43,635 bases of DNA from an uncultured Oscillospiraceae bacterium. Its GTDB lineage: Bacteria; Bacillota; Clostridia; Oscillospirales; Oscillospiraceae. The notes under the pieces were generated by a model. The model saw nothing but the letters and a program-made list of their open reading frames with translations. It ran no database searches and was not told the DNA's origin. Within the stretch, counting starts at the first letter, position 1. Every line of letters begins with the position of its first letter. Where the stretch lies: contig CANRFU010000003.1 of the NCBI GenBank assembly GCA_947629975.1, positions 1-43,635 of the forward strand, read 5' to 3'. This document shows, one piece after another, positions 1 through 7,520 of this stretch. The translations under genes and the position numbers were made by a program.

Positions 1-25
1 TGTAAAAGTGATGCGATGACAAACC

Positions 26-383
26 CTCAGTACCCCTTAGAGGGGTCAGCAAGTACTGACCCCTCTGGGGTCTGAGCGAACCACTAGTTTACTAGTGGTT
101 TTGATTGGCGCTTTAGCGTCAATAAACCCCCAGTTCAACTGGGGGTCGATAAAAATGCTTTAGCGAAAGCCAAGAACCCGCCGCATTACAAGAAAGTGCG
201 GCGGGTTCTTGAAAAGCACAGGGGACAACAAAAGGGTGAGAATCAGAGAATATAGTCCCCGAGCAGGGGACTTGCAGTGCAAAAAGTGTGATTGATGCTC
301 TTTTTCAGTGCCCCCTTCAGGGGGCTACCACAGGAGATAGGCCCTTATAGGGTCTGTTCAAACCACCGGTTCAACCGGTGGTT
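26..383. repeat. Cluster of about ten short perfect or near-perfect hairpins (possible structured RNA or non-autonomous mobile element; may continue left of the window)
   Basis: Inverted repeats read directly: 26-76 (AGAGGGGTCAG/CTGACCCCTCT plus CCCC/GGGG and CTCAG/CTGAG), 79-100 (AACCACTAGT/ACTAGTGGTT), 104-123, 126-146 (ACCCCCAGTT/AACTGGGGGT), 157-170, 171-211 (CAAGAACCCGCCGCA/TGCGGCGGGTTCTTG), 254-272, 310-325, 339-355, 361-383 (AACCACCGGTT/AACCGGTGGTT). Confidence 0.85.
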
Positions 384-389
384 TTGATT

Positions 390-2831
390 TTATGAGCCGA
401 GCTGATCTCTGGCGTCAATATAGTACGCGATGAGAACCGCGACGGCGCCCCGGGAGAGGACTTCGCCGTCCTCGCCGTTCTGCCGGGCCTCCCCGGCCGT
501 CCGCTCCCAGGCGTCTTCCGCCCAGCGCTCCGCGTCTGGGATGCCCGCGTATTCCGCGAAGGGGACCAAGAACTCCAGCGCGTCCTCCCGCGTCAGCAGG
601 TCGAGGGGGCGGCAGAGGTCGCCGTCCCGCAGGAGGCCGGCGGCCCAGGCGGCGGAAAACGCCTGCCCGCGCCAGTCGTCCGTCAGGTCGGTATAGGGCG
701 TCCGCTCCCCGGAGGACGGCAGGCCGGCGGAGGACACCAGCATGGTGAGGAACATGGAGCGGTCGGCGCTGTCCGCTCCCATGAACAGCCCGAAGCCGTT
801 GCCGGAGATGACGCCCCGGTAGCCCAGTTTGTTTACCGCGTCCCGGTACCAGGTGCCGGCGATGTCGGCGAAGCAGTCCCCCTGCTCGGCGTGGGGGCCG
901 GTGGAGGCCAGGCCGGCGGCGGAGTAGGCGAAGCCGTAGTAGTCCGAGTAGAGGACGTTCCGGGATACGGCGAACAGGTTTTTGACGGCGGCGGTGAGAT
1001 CGGCGGCGTAGTTCTCCGGCAGGTCCTCCTCCGGGGTCCGGTAGGTGACCTGGCCGGAATTGCTGTCATAGATCAGATCCCTGGTGAGATAGCTGCCGTC
1101 GAACAGCACCGCCATGTGGATGCTGTCGGAGAACACATCGGTGCCGGTGAGCAGGCGGGAGTCGTACTCCATGCCGAACAGGTTCAGAATGGTGGGCAGG
1201 ATGTCCTGGGTGCAGCAGTAGTCGTCCACATGGACAGGTCCCTCCATGCCGGGATTCCAGCAGACAAAGCTGTTGCGGTAGCGCCAGAAGGGGTCGCCCG
1301 CCGCGTCCCCGGCCAGCTGTTCAAAGTCCGCGTCGGACAGGGCATAGGGGAAGTGGTCGCCGGTGAGGACGATCACCGTATGGTCGGCGATCCCCGCCTC
1401 CTCCAGCCGCTGGACCAGGTAGGTCAGCGCGTCCTCCAGCTCCAGCTGGCAGGCGTAGTAGGCCTTCAAATCCTCGGAGCAGTCCATACCGGCCACCCGG
1501 TCCCGGTTCTTGATGGCCATCTCGTTGGTGTCAAAGTTGTATGGGGCGTGGCCGGAGTAGGTCATGTAGTGGACCACGAAAGGCTCCTGGCCTATGTAAT
1601 CGTCCACTGTCTTCTCCATCATCTCCAGATCGGAGGAGGGGTAGCCCTGCGCCATATCCAGCCCGCAGCCGATCGCCCGGAAATCATAGCCCATATTGGG
1701 GTGGGTGTTGACCCGGTTATAGAAGGAACCGATGTTGTCGTGATAGGCCAGGGTGTTGATCCCCGCCTGATCCCGGAAGATCCGCCCAAGGCAGTTGGGC
1801 AGGTAGTTCTGCATGGAGGGGAGGAAGCTGAGGCTGCCGGTGTCGGGGATCAGCCCCATGCTCAGGCAGTACTCCCCGTTGGTGGTGAGGTTGGGGAAGG
1901 TGCCGTAGAAATTGTCAAAGACGAAGCCCTCGTGGGTGAGGCGGTACAGGGTGGGGGTGAGCTCCTCCGAGATCAGATAGGGGCTGTAGGACTCCGCGCA
2001 GATCTGGATGAGGTTATACCCCTTGAACATCCCGGTGTACTCGTTTTGGGCGGTGCCGGGCAGGCCGGAGAAGTACTTGTTCAGGGCGAGGAGTCCGGGG
2101 TCGTCCGTGGCCCTGTTGAGGGCGTCGAAGTCGATGGCATCGATGACATTCCGGGGGACGTCCTCCCCGCCGCCGCCCTGGAGGTCGATGCCCGCATCCG
2201 CCAGCTCCGCGTGGCCGCCCCCCAGCCGGAGCAGCTCCAGCCGCTCGGCGGTGAGCAGGCCGAAGTACTCTGTCTGCCGGTCCACCGAGGTCAGCTCGTC
2301 GCGATAGACGGCGCCGGGGCCCTCCTCGCTCTCGGGGGGGATGGACAGGGCGAACGCCAGCACCCCGCAGCTCATCATCAGCAGCCAGCTCTCCAACCCG
2401 GCCCGCTCGCCGGAGAGGACCTTCTTATGCTGGAGGACCGCCAGGACGGGGTACGCCGCCAGATACGCCAGCAGCAGGGGGATGCTGCGCACGATGCCGC
2501 CGACCACGATGGGGATGAAATTGCCGATGGCGTCGCCCCCCATGCCCACGTAGGACAGGGACAGCAGAGAGCCGAAAATGATGTAATAGACGGTCTGGAT
2601 GGAGAACACCGCCAGCATGGCCGTCAGCAGGACGAAGCGGGTGATCTTGTTGGCCAGCGGCCGCTTCCACAGGTGGGAGAGCAGCGTGAGAAGGAGGGCG
2701 CCGGCGAGAGTGAAGCCGATGGCGCTCAAAAAGCGGAGGGACAGGCCCTTGAACACGACGAGATGAAAAATCAGTTCCCATAATAGGAGCACCGCCGCCC
2801 AGAACGCGGCGGTTTTGCACAGAGGTCTCAT
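390..2831 (-). CDS. LtaS-like membrane sulfatase/phosphotransferase with C-terminal SLH-type repeats
   Basis: N-terminal TM segments, LtaS-family sulfatase motifs (NLTTNGEYCLSMGL, YHDNIGSFYNR, YMTYSGHAPY, TGDHFPYAL), then SLH-like DCFADIAGTWYRDAVNKLGYRGVISG and YTDLTDDWRGQAFSAAWAAGLL; start at 2831 preferred because of the upstream AAAGGA RBS. Confidence 0.88.
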   Translation of the reverse strand: MRPLCKTAAFWAAVLLLWELIFHLVVFKGLSLRFLSAIGFTLAGALLLTLLSHLWKRPLANKITRFVLLTAMLAVFSIQTVYYIIFGSLLSLSYVGMGGDAIGNFIPIVVGGIVRSIPLLLAYLAAYPVLAVLQHKKVLSGERAGLESWLLMMSCGVLAFALSIPPESEEGPGAVYRDELTSVDRQTEYFGLLTAERLELLRLGGGHAELADAGIDLQGGGGEDVPRNVIDAIDFDALNRATDDPGLLALNKYFSGLPGTAQNEYTGMFKGYNLIQICAESYSPYLISEELTPTLYRLTHEGFVFDNFYGTFPNLTTNGEYCLSMGLIPDTGSLSFLPSMQNYLPNCLGRIFRDQAGINTLAYHDNIGSFYNRVNTHPNMGYDFRAIGCGLDMAQGYPSSDLEMMEKTVDDYIGQEPFVVHYMTYSGHAPYNFDTNEMAIKNRDRVAGMDCSEDLKAYYACQLELEDALTYLVQRLEEAGIADHTVIVLTGDHFPYALSDADFEQLAGDAAGDPFWRYRNSFVCWNPGMEGPVHVDDYCCTQDILPTILNLFGMEYDSRLLTGTDVFSDSIHMAVLFDGSYLTRDLIYDSNSGQVTYRTPEEDLPENYAADLTAAVKNLFAVSRNVLYSDYYGFAYSAAGLASTGPHAEQGDCFADIAGTWYRDAVNKLGYRGVISGNGFGLFMGADSADRSMFLTMLVSSAGLPSSGERTPYTDLTDDWRGQAFSAAWAAGLLRDGDLCRPLDLLTREDALEFLVPFAEYAGIPDAERWAEDAWERTAGEARQNGEDGEVLSRGAVAVLIAYYIDARDQLGS

Positions 2832-2849
2832 GGCGGGCATCCTTTCAGA

Positions 2850-2887
2850 CCGGGGATTTCGCAATTATCCGGGGATTTCGCAATTAT
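2850..2887. repeat. Perfect 2 x 19-bp tandem repeat CCGGGGATTTCGCAATTAT in the 5' leader/promoter of the LtaS-like gene
   Basis: Copies 2850-2868 and 2869-2887 are identical. Confidence 0.95.
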
Positions 2888-2913
2888 TATATAGAGCCAT
2901 TTCAAAAAGTCAA
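2886..2913 (-). promoter_or_regulatory. Sigma-A-type promoter for the LtaS-like gene
   Basis: Minus strand TTGACT-16 nt-TATAAT. Confidence 0.75.
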
Positions 2914-2940
2914 GGAAATTCCGGTGAACAGAACGTGAAC

Positions 2941-2973
2941 AAAAAAAGTCCCCGGGATCCAGTCCCGGGGGCT
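2941..2973 (-). terminator. Rho-independent terminator of the NYN-domain gene
   Basis: Minus strand GCCCCCGGGACTGGATCCCGGGGACTTTTTTT. Confidence 0.85.
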
Positions 2974-2984
2974 TGGCGGAAAAC

Positions 2985-3749
2985 TCACTTCCTGTTGCGG
3001 ACGTATACCTGGGTGCCCTGATAGTTGGCGTTGTGCCGCTCGTCGGTCTCGAAGCCGTCCAGGGAGGAGATGAACCGGGACAGCTTGGAGAAGCCGTAGT
3101 TCCGGGGGTCGAAGTCGGGCTGCTTTTTCATCAGCAGGTTGCCCAGATCCCCCAGATAGGCGTAGCCGTCCTCGTCGGCCAGGTCCTCCACCGACTGGGC
3201 GATCAGCTCCTTGATGCCCAGGCTCTGGGCCTCCGGCTCGGGGGCGGGGGAGGACGCGCCGGCGGCCTTCTTTCTGGTCTTGGGGGCGGTCTCCTTCGCG
3301 GCGGCGGCCTCGGCGGCCTTCAGCGACTCGATGTAGACGAACTTGTCGCAGGCCACGATGAAGGGCTTGGGGGTCTTTTTCTCCCCCATGCCGTAGACCT
3401 TCATCCCCGCCTCCCGCAACCGGGTGGCCAGGCGGGTGAAGTCCGAGTCGCTGGACACCAGCACGAACCCGTCGCAGTTGCCGGAGTAGAGGATGTCCAT
3501 GGCGTCGATGATCATGGCGGAGTCGGTGGCGTTCTTGCCGGTGGTGTAGCTGTACTGCTGGAAGGGGGTGATGGCGTGCTCCAGCAGCAGGGGTTTCCAG
3601 GAGTTCATATTGGGGGTGGTCCAGTCCCCGTAGATGCGCTTGACGGTGGCGGCGCCGTACACGGCCACCTCCGCCATGATCTCCCGCAGGGCGGAGCGGG
3701 GGGCGTTGTCCGCGTCGATGAGGACGGCCAGCCGGAGTTCCTGATCCAT
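2985..3749 (-). CDS. NYN-domain (LabA/DUF88-like) putative RNase with C-terminal OST-HTH domain
   Basis: LAVLIDADNAP, TTGKNATDSAMIIDAMDILY, DGFVLVSSDSDFTRLATRLREAGMKVYG motifs; C-terminal winged-helix-like region. Confidence 0.88.
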   Translation of the reverse strand: MDQELRLAVLIDADNAPRSALREIMAEVAVYGAATVKRIYGDWTTPNMNSWKPLLLEHAITPFQQYSYTTGKNATDSAMIIDAMDILYSGNCDGFVLVSSDSDFTRLATRLREAGMKVYGMGEKKTPKPFIVACDKFVYIESLKAAEAAAAKETAPKTRKKAAGASSPAPEPEAQSLGIKELIAQSVEDLADEDGYAYLGDLGNLLMKKQPDFDPRNYGFSKLSRFISSLDGFETDERHNANYQGTQVYVRNRK

Positions 3750-3883
3750 ACGCGCTCTCCTTTCGGTTGAATGATCGTTGAAAACAGTATATCATAGAGG
3801 GACAGGTTTTTCCATAAAAATTTTTCTTCTCTTGCAGCAATGGGGCCCGGTTTTGCGTTTTATGAGTGAAAGGGGGCAAGGGC

Positions 3884-4351
3884 ATGACCCCGTCCAACCG
3901 GTTGGAGGAATTGGTAGGCAAATACGAGAACACGCTGTACCGGGCCGCCCTGGCCATCCTGGGGACGGCGCCGGAGGCGGAGGACGCGGTGCAGGACACC
4001 TTCCTGCGCTATCTGCAGACGCGCCCGAAATTCAGGGATGAGAGCCATGAAAAGGCGTGGCTGCTGCGGGTGACGGCCAACTGCTGCAAGGACGTCCTCC
4101 GGGACCGGCAGCGCCACCCCACCGTGGAGCTGCTGGACGTGTACCCCGCCCCCAACGCCGAGACAGGCGACCTGCTGGAGGCCGTGCTGGAGCTGCCCCC
4201 GGACCAGCGGGCGGCGGTCCACCTCTTTTACTACGAGGGGTACTCCACCGGGGAGATCGGCAGGATATTGGGCCGGCGGCCGGGCACGGTGCGCTCCGAC
4301 CTGAGCCGGGCACGGGAGGCCCTGCGGCGGAAGCTGAAAGGAGAATTCTAA
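3884..4351 (+). CDS. ECF-type RNA polymerase sigma factor (sigma-70 family)
   Basis: YRAALAILGTAPEAEDAVQDTFLRYL (region 2) and YSTGEIGRILGRRPGTVRSDLSRAREALRRKL (region 4); RBS AAGGGGG before ATG 3884. Confidence 0.92.
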   Translation: MTPSNRLEELVGKYENTLYRAALAILGTAPEAEDAVQDTFLRYLQTRPKFRDESHEKAWLLRVTANCCKDVLRDRQRHPTVELLDVYPAPNAETGDLLEAVLELPPDQRAAVHLFYYEGYSTGEIGRILGRRPGTVRSDLSRAREALRRKLKGEF

Positions 4352-5410
4352 GTGAAGCGATATGAGCGCTATATGGACGGCGTCAAGGTGTCCGACGTCC
4401 TCCATGAGAAGCTGACCAACTTAAAAGCGCCGGAGAAGCGGCCCAATCCCTGGCTCAAGTGGGGCGCTCTGGCGGCGGTGGTGGCGCTGGTCATCGGCGT
4501 GGGGGCCTGGGCGGCGAGCCGGCCCGCGTCCTCCGGGCGGTTCCCGGGAGGGCCTGACGCCGAGCTGGGGACGCTGACCACCACCGATCCCCAGTCCGAG
4601 CCGGATCCCTATCCCGTCGAACCCGGCGGCGATCCCCTGGAGACGCCCCGCGGGGGCTGGGGTTACGAGGTCTGGAGGGATCAGGTGGTGGAATATATCA
4701 TGCTGCCCGCCCTGAACTGGGCGGACGCCTCGACGATGGAACGGCTGGACTACTGTCTGGCCCCTCCCGGCGCGGACAGCCGGGGTGCGGAGGCGGCAGA
4801 TGTGACCGCCCTCTGCGGCGGGGAGGAGGCCATGAGGGACCATCTCCTCTGGGACGGCATGGACTGGCGCGGTACGCTCTGGTTTTTGGAGGATGGGACG
4901 CCCCAGGCGGCCTCCCTGTACACTGTGGGGGAGGGCCTGCGCCTGTCCCTGGAGATCATGAAGGGCGGCGAAGTGCCCTCCTGCGTCGTCTGTCCCGACG
5001 AGGCGTATGAGCGCGCGGAGTGGGGGGGCGTGGCAATCACCGCCCTGGAGAACACGGGGTACTGTGTGCAGGACGACGGTACCGAACTGCGCGAGAGCCG
5101 GGAGGTGTCCTTTGTGGCGGACGGCGTGGGGTATAAGCTGTGCCTCTACGCCGCCGACGCGGACCGGGCCGACGAGCTGTGCGCTCGGTTCGCGCGGTAC
5201 GCCATCGACGGCGGGTTAGATCTGGATGTTCTCCCGGCGGACGGCGCGGTGGACAACGCCCACTACTCTGTGGGCGAGCCCCGCTGGAACGACAGCGGGG
5301 AGGCCTCCTCCGCCCTGCCGGACAAGGGCACCCCTCCGCCGGAGATGCCCACCTCCGACATCATCCACCCCGGCGAGGAGGGGTATGTGGAGCCCCTGCC
5401 GGAGCCGTGA
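4352..5410 (+). CDS. Putative membrane anti-sigma factor / sigma-partner protein
   Basis: GTG start abuts the sigma-factor TAA; single TM segment (WGALAAVVALVIGVGAWAA) after a short cytoplasmic N-terminus. Confidence 0.7.
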   Translation: MKRYERYMDGVKVSDVLHEKLTNLKAPEKRPNPWLKWGALAAVVALVIGVGAWAASRPASSGRFPGGPDAELGTLTTTDPQSEPDPYPVEPGGDPLETPRGGWGYEVWRDQVVEYIMLPALNWADASTMERLDYCLAPPGADSRGAEAADVTALCGGEEAMRDHLLWDGMDWRGTLWFLEDGTPQAASLYTVGEGLRLSLEIMKGGEVPSCVVCPDEAYERAEWGGVAITALENTGYCVQDDGTELRESREVSFVADGVGYKLCLYAADADRADELCARFARYAIDGGLDLDVLPADGAVDNAHYSVGEPRWNDSGEASSALPDKGTPPPEMPTSDIIHPGEEGYVEPLPEP

Positions 5411-5423
5411 GTGAGGACAGACA

Positions 5424-5552
5424 TCCTCAGTCAGCCCTGCGGGCTGCCAGCTCCTTCTAAAGAAGGAGCCTTGGTACTTCTATTGCAACGGCTACAAACA
5501 CGCACCAAGCCCCCTTTCGCAAAAGGGGGTGGCCCGAAGGGCCGGGGGATTT
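5424..5552. repeat. Intergenic dispersed-type palindromic repeat
   Basis: CAGCCCTGCGGGCTG, GCTCCTTCTAAAGAAGGAGC, CCCCCTTTCGCAAAAGGGGG, GGCCCGAAGGGCC hairpins in succession with no coding content. Confidence 0.7.
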
Positions 5553-5581
5553 TCCCATAAAACCAGTCCCATTTATATCCC

Positions 5582-5610
5582 TTGCAATTCTGTGCCTCTC
5601 CTGTTATAAT
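5582..5610 (+). promoter_or_regulatory. Promoter of the WYL regulator
   Basis: TTGCAA-17 nt-TATAAT; inverted repeat GGGACC(5623-5628)/GGTCCC(5645-5650) just downstream. Confidence 0.7.
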
Positions 5611-5668
5611 ATCCCCAAATATGGGACCTCTATTTTGGTAGCATGGTCCCGAAAGGAGGGGATGCGCC

Positions 5669-6652
5669 ATGGCGAAGAACGCCAACTACAAGCGCAAGCT
5701 GCCCATTCTGGCAAAACTGCTGCTGGAGCGCAGCGACGAGGACCACCCCGTCTCCCGCCAGGAGATGCAGGAGGAGCTGGAGCGCCACGGGCTGTCCGCC
5801 GAGCGCAAGAGCATCTACGACGACATGGAGCAGCTGCGCCAGCTGGGCCTGGACGTGCAGAGCAGGCGGGGCAAGGGGGGCGGCTGGTTCATCGGGGAGC
5901 GGGACTTCGAGCTGGCCGAGCTGAAGCTGCTGGTGGACGCGGTGCGGTCCAGCCGGTTTCTGACCAACCGCAAGAGCGACGCCCTCATCCGCAAGCTGGA
6001 GGGGCTGGCGTCCGTCCATCAGGCCAGGCAGCTCCAGCGGCAGGTGTACGTGGACCGCCGGATCAAGACCATGAACGAGAGCATCTTCTACAACGTGGAC
6101 AAGCTCCACGCCGCCATCGCCGCCAATAGAGTGATCACCTTCCGCTACTTCGAGTACAATCGCGCCAAGGAGCGGGTCTACCGCCGGGACGGGGCCAGGT
6201 ACCGGCTCACCCCCTACGGCCTCATCTGGGACAGCGAGAACTATTACCTGGCCGGGTGGGACGAGACCCGGGACGAGCTGCGCCACTACCGGGTGGACAA
6301 AATGAGCGACATCGTCATCACCGGCATGGCGGGGCGGCCAAAGGCCGAGTGGGATCCGGAGGGCTACGCCGCCCGCCACTTCGGGATGTACGCCGGCTCC
6401 CCCTGCCGCCTGCGGCTGCGGTGCAAAAACCGGTTTGCCGGCGTGGTGCTGGACCGGTTCGGCCGGGAGATCATGCTGGTGCCCGACGGGGAGGACCACT
6501 TCACCGTCTCCCTGGACGTGGTGGTGAGCCCCATCCTGTGGGGCTGGCTGTTCGGCCTGGAGGACGGGGTGGAGGTGCTGTCCCCCGACTGGGCGGCGGC
6601 GGACTTCAAAAGTCAGCTGGAAAAGACGCTGGCGCTGTACAAAAAGGACTGA
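5669..6652 (+). CDS. WYL-domain transcriptional regulator (HTH + WYL)
   Basis: N-terminal winged HTH; central FRYFEYN...RYRLTPYGLIWDSENYYLAGWDE characteristic of WYL proteins. Confidence 0.9.
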   Translation: MAKNANYKRKLPILAKLLLERSDEDHPVSRQEMQEELERHGLSAERKSIYDDMEQLRQLGLDVQSRRGKGGGWFIGERDFELAELKLLVDAVRSSRFLTNRKSDALIRKLEGLASVHQARQLQRQVYVDRRIKTMNESIFYNVDKLHAAIAANRVITFRYFEYNRAKERVYRRDGARYRLTPYGLIWDSENYYLAGWDETRDELRHYRVDKMSDIVITGMAGRPKAEWDPEGYAARHFGMYAGSPCRLRLRCKNRFAGVVLDRFGREIMLVPDGEDHFTVSLDVVVSPILWGWLFGLEDGVEVLSPDWAAADFKSQLEKTLALYKKD

Positions 6653-6666
6653 ACGGCTCAGAAAAC

Positions 6667-6700
6667 GGGCACACTTCCTTCAAAATGAGGAGGTGTGCCC
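6667..6700 (+). promoter_or_regulatory. RBS-sequestering hairpin upstream of the 6703 ORF
   Basis: GGGCACACTTCCT(6667-6679)/AGGAGGTGTGCCC(6688-6700): 13-bp stem with one G-U; contains the complete AGGAGG Shine-Dalgarno. Confidence 0.8.
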
Positions 6701-6702
6701 TT

Positions 6703-7341
6703 ATGCTGCGTCAGGGGAGAGAACTGTTTGAACTGGGGGCCAGGCTGGCCCGATTGGGGACGCTGGCCATCGGCTCCGCCGGGGGAGAGGAGGCCCGACT
6801 GCTGGCCCGTGCCGCCGGGTGCGGGGCGGCCCTGGCCGGGGGAGAGGTCCGCTTCCACGACGGGACCTGCGCCGCCTGCGGGGTGTGGCTGGCGGGATAT
6901 TACGGTTTCGGGGCCGCCCTGTTCCTCCGGCAGGAGGGGGAGGCGGTCGGCGTATCCCTCCACGACGGAACGGGAGCGGTCATCGACACCGGATCCCTCC
7001 CGGCGGCGGGGGGCGCGGGGACTCCGGGCTCCTGGGACCTGCTGACCGGGGCGGACTGCGCCTGGGCCGCCCACCGGGCGGGGGACCGCGCGGTGAGGGG
7101 CGGGGTGGCCTTCGTCAATGGGCCGGCGGCCCTCACCATGGCCCTGGAGCGGATGGGCTGGACGGTGACCCGCCGGCCCCTCCCCGGCGGGACGGTGTTC
7201 ACGTCGGACCGGGAGGGGTTCGCCCTGACGGTGGAGCGGGGCGGGGCGGTGTCCCATCCCGCCGGGGCGGACGCTCTGGAGGCCGCCGCCGGGTACGGGG
7301 AGGAGCCGAGAGCCATCCCGGCGTTCGGGCCGGGAATCTAA
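6703..7341 (+). CDS. Hypothetical protein, possibly a degenerate alpha-D-phosphohexomutase-like paralog
   Basis: RBS AGGAGG 9 nt before ATG; segments resembling phosphohexomutase domains I-III (LARLGTLAIGSAGGEEARLLARAAGCGAALAG; RGGVAFVNGPAALTMALERMGWTV; SDREGFALTVERGGAVS) but no TASHNP active-site motif. Confidence 0.75.
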   Translation: MLRQGRELFELGARLARLGTLAIGSAGGEEARLLARAAGCGAALAGGEVRFHDGTCAACGVWLAGYYGFGAALFLRQEGEAVGVSLHDGTGAVIDTGSLPAAGGAGTPGSWDLLTGADCAWAAHRAGDRAVRGGVAFVNGPAALTMALERMGWTVTRRPLPGGTVFTSDREGFALTVERGGAVSHPAGADALEAAAGYGEEPRAIPAFGPGI

Positions 7342-7344
7342 CTG

Positions 7345-7440
7345 GCGGACAAACGCTGCCGTAGGGGGCGCCTCCCTGGGCGACCCGTGTCCGCAAATAT
7401 CCTGCTTCAAAAACGGGGCGCCGAGGGCGGCGCCCCCTAC
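7345..7440. repeat. Intergenic imperfect palindromic repeat
   Basis: GTAGGGGGCGCC(7361) ... GGCGCCCCCTAC(7440) and GCGGACA ... TGTCCGC arms; typical of dispersed repeats in GC-rich clostridia (from memory). Confidence 0.65.
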
Positions 7441-7447
7441 ATTTCCC

Positions 7448-7477
7448 TTTACAAAGCGTTGCGGTTGATGGTATAAT
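7448..7477 (+). promoter_or_regulatory. Promoter of pyrE
   Basis: TTTACA-18 nt-TATAAT. Confidence 0.65.
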
Positions 7478-7520
7478 CAGACGAAAAAGACGGCCATTGG
7501 GCCGAAAAGGAGAGAGGGAC

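Noticed and set aside
1-390. Possible CRISPR array at the left end
   Set aside because: No identical direct repeats with regular unique spacers; the palindromes differ in sequence and spacing.
891-2783. 630-aa plus-strand ORF antisense to the LtaS-like gene
   Set aside because: Same shadow-ORF effect; low-complexity G/V/Q/H composition.
2902-3999. 365-aa minus-strand ORF overlapping the NYN gene
   Set aside because: Off-frame Arg-rich translation of the same gene.
6256-7341. N-terminal extension of the 6703 ORF back to 6256
   Set aside because: The upstream part is an off-frame reading of the WYL gene; 6703 has a strong AGGAGG RBS.
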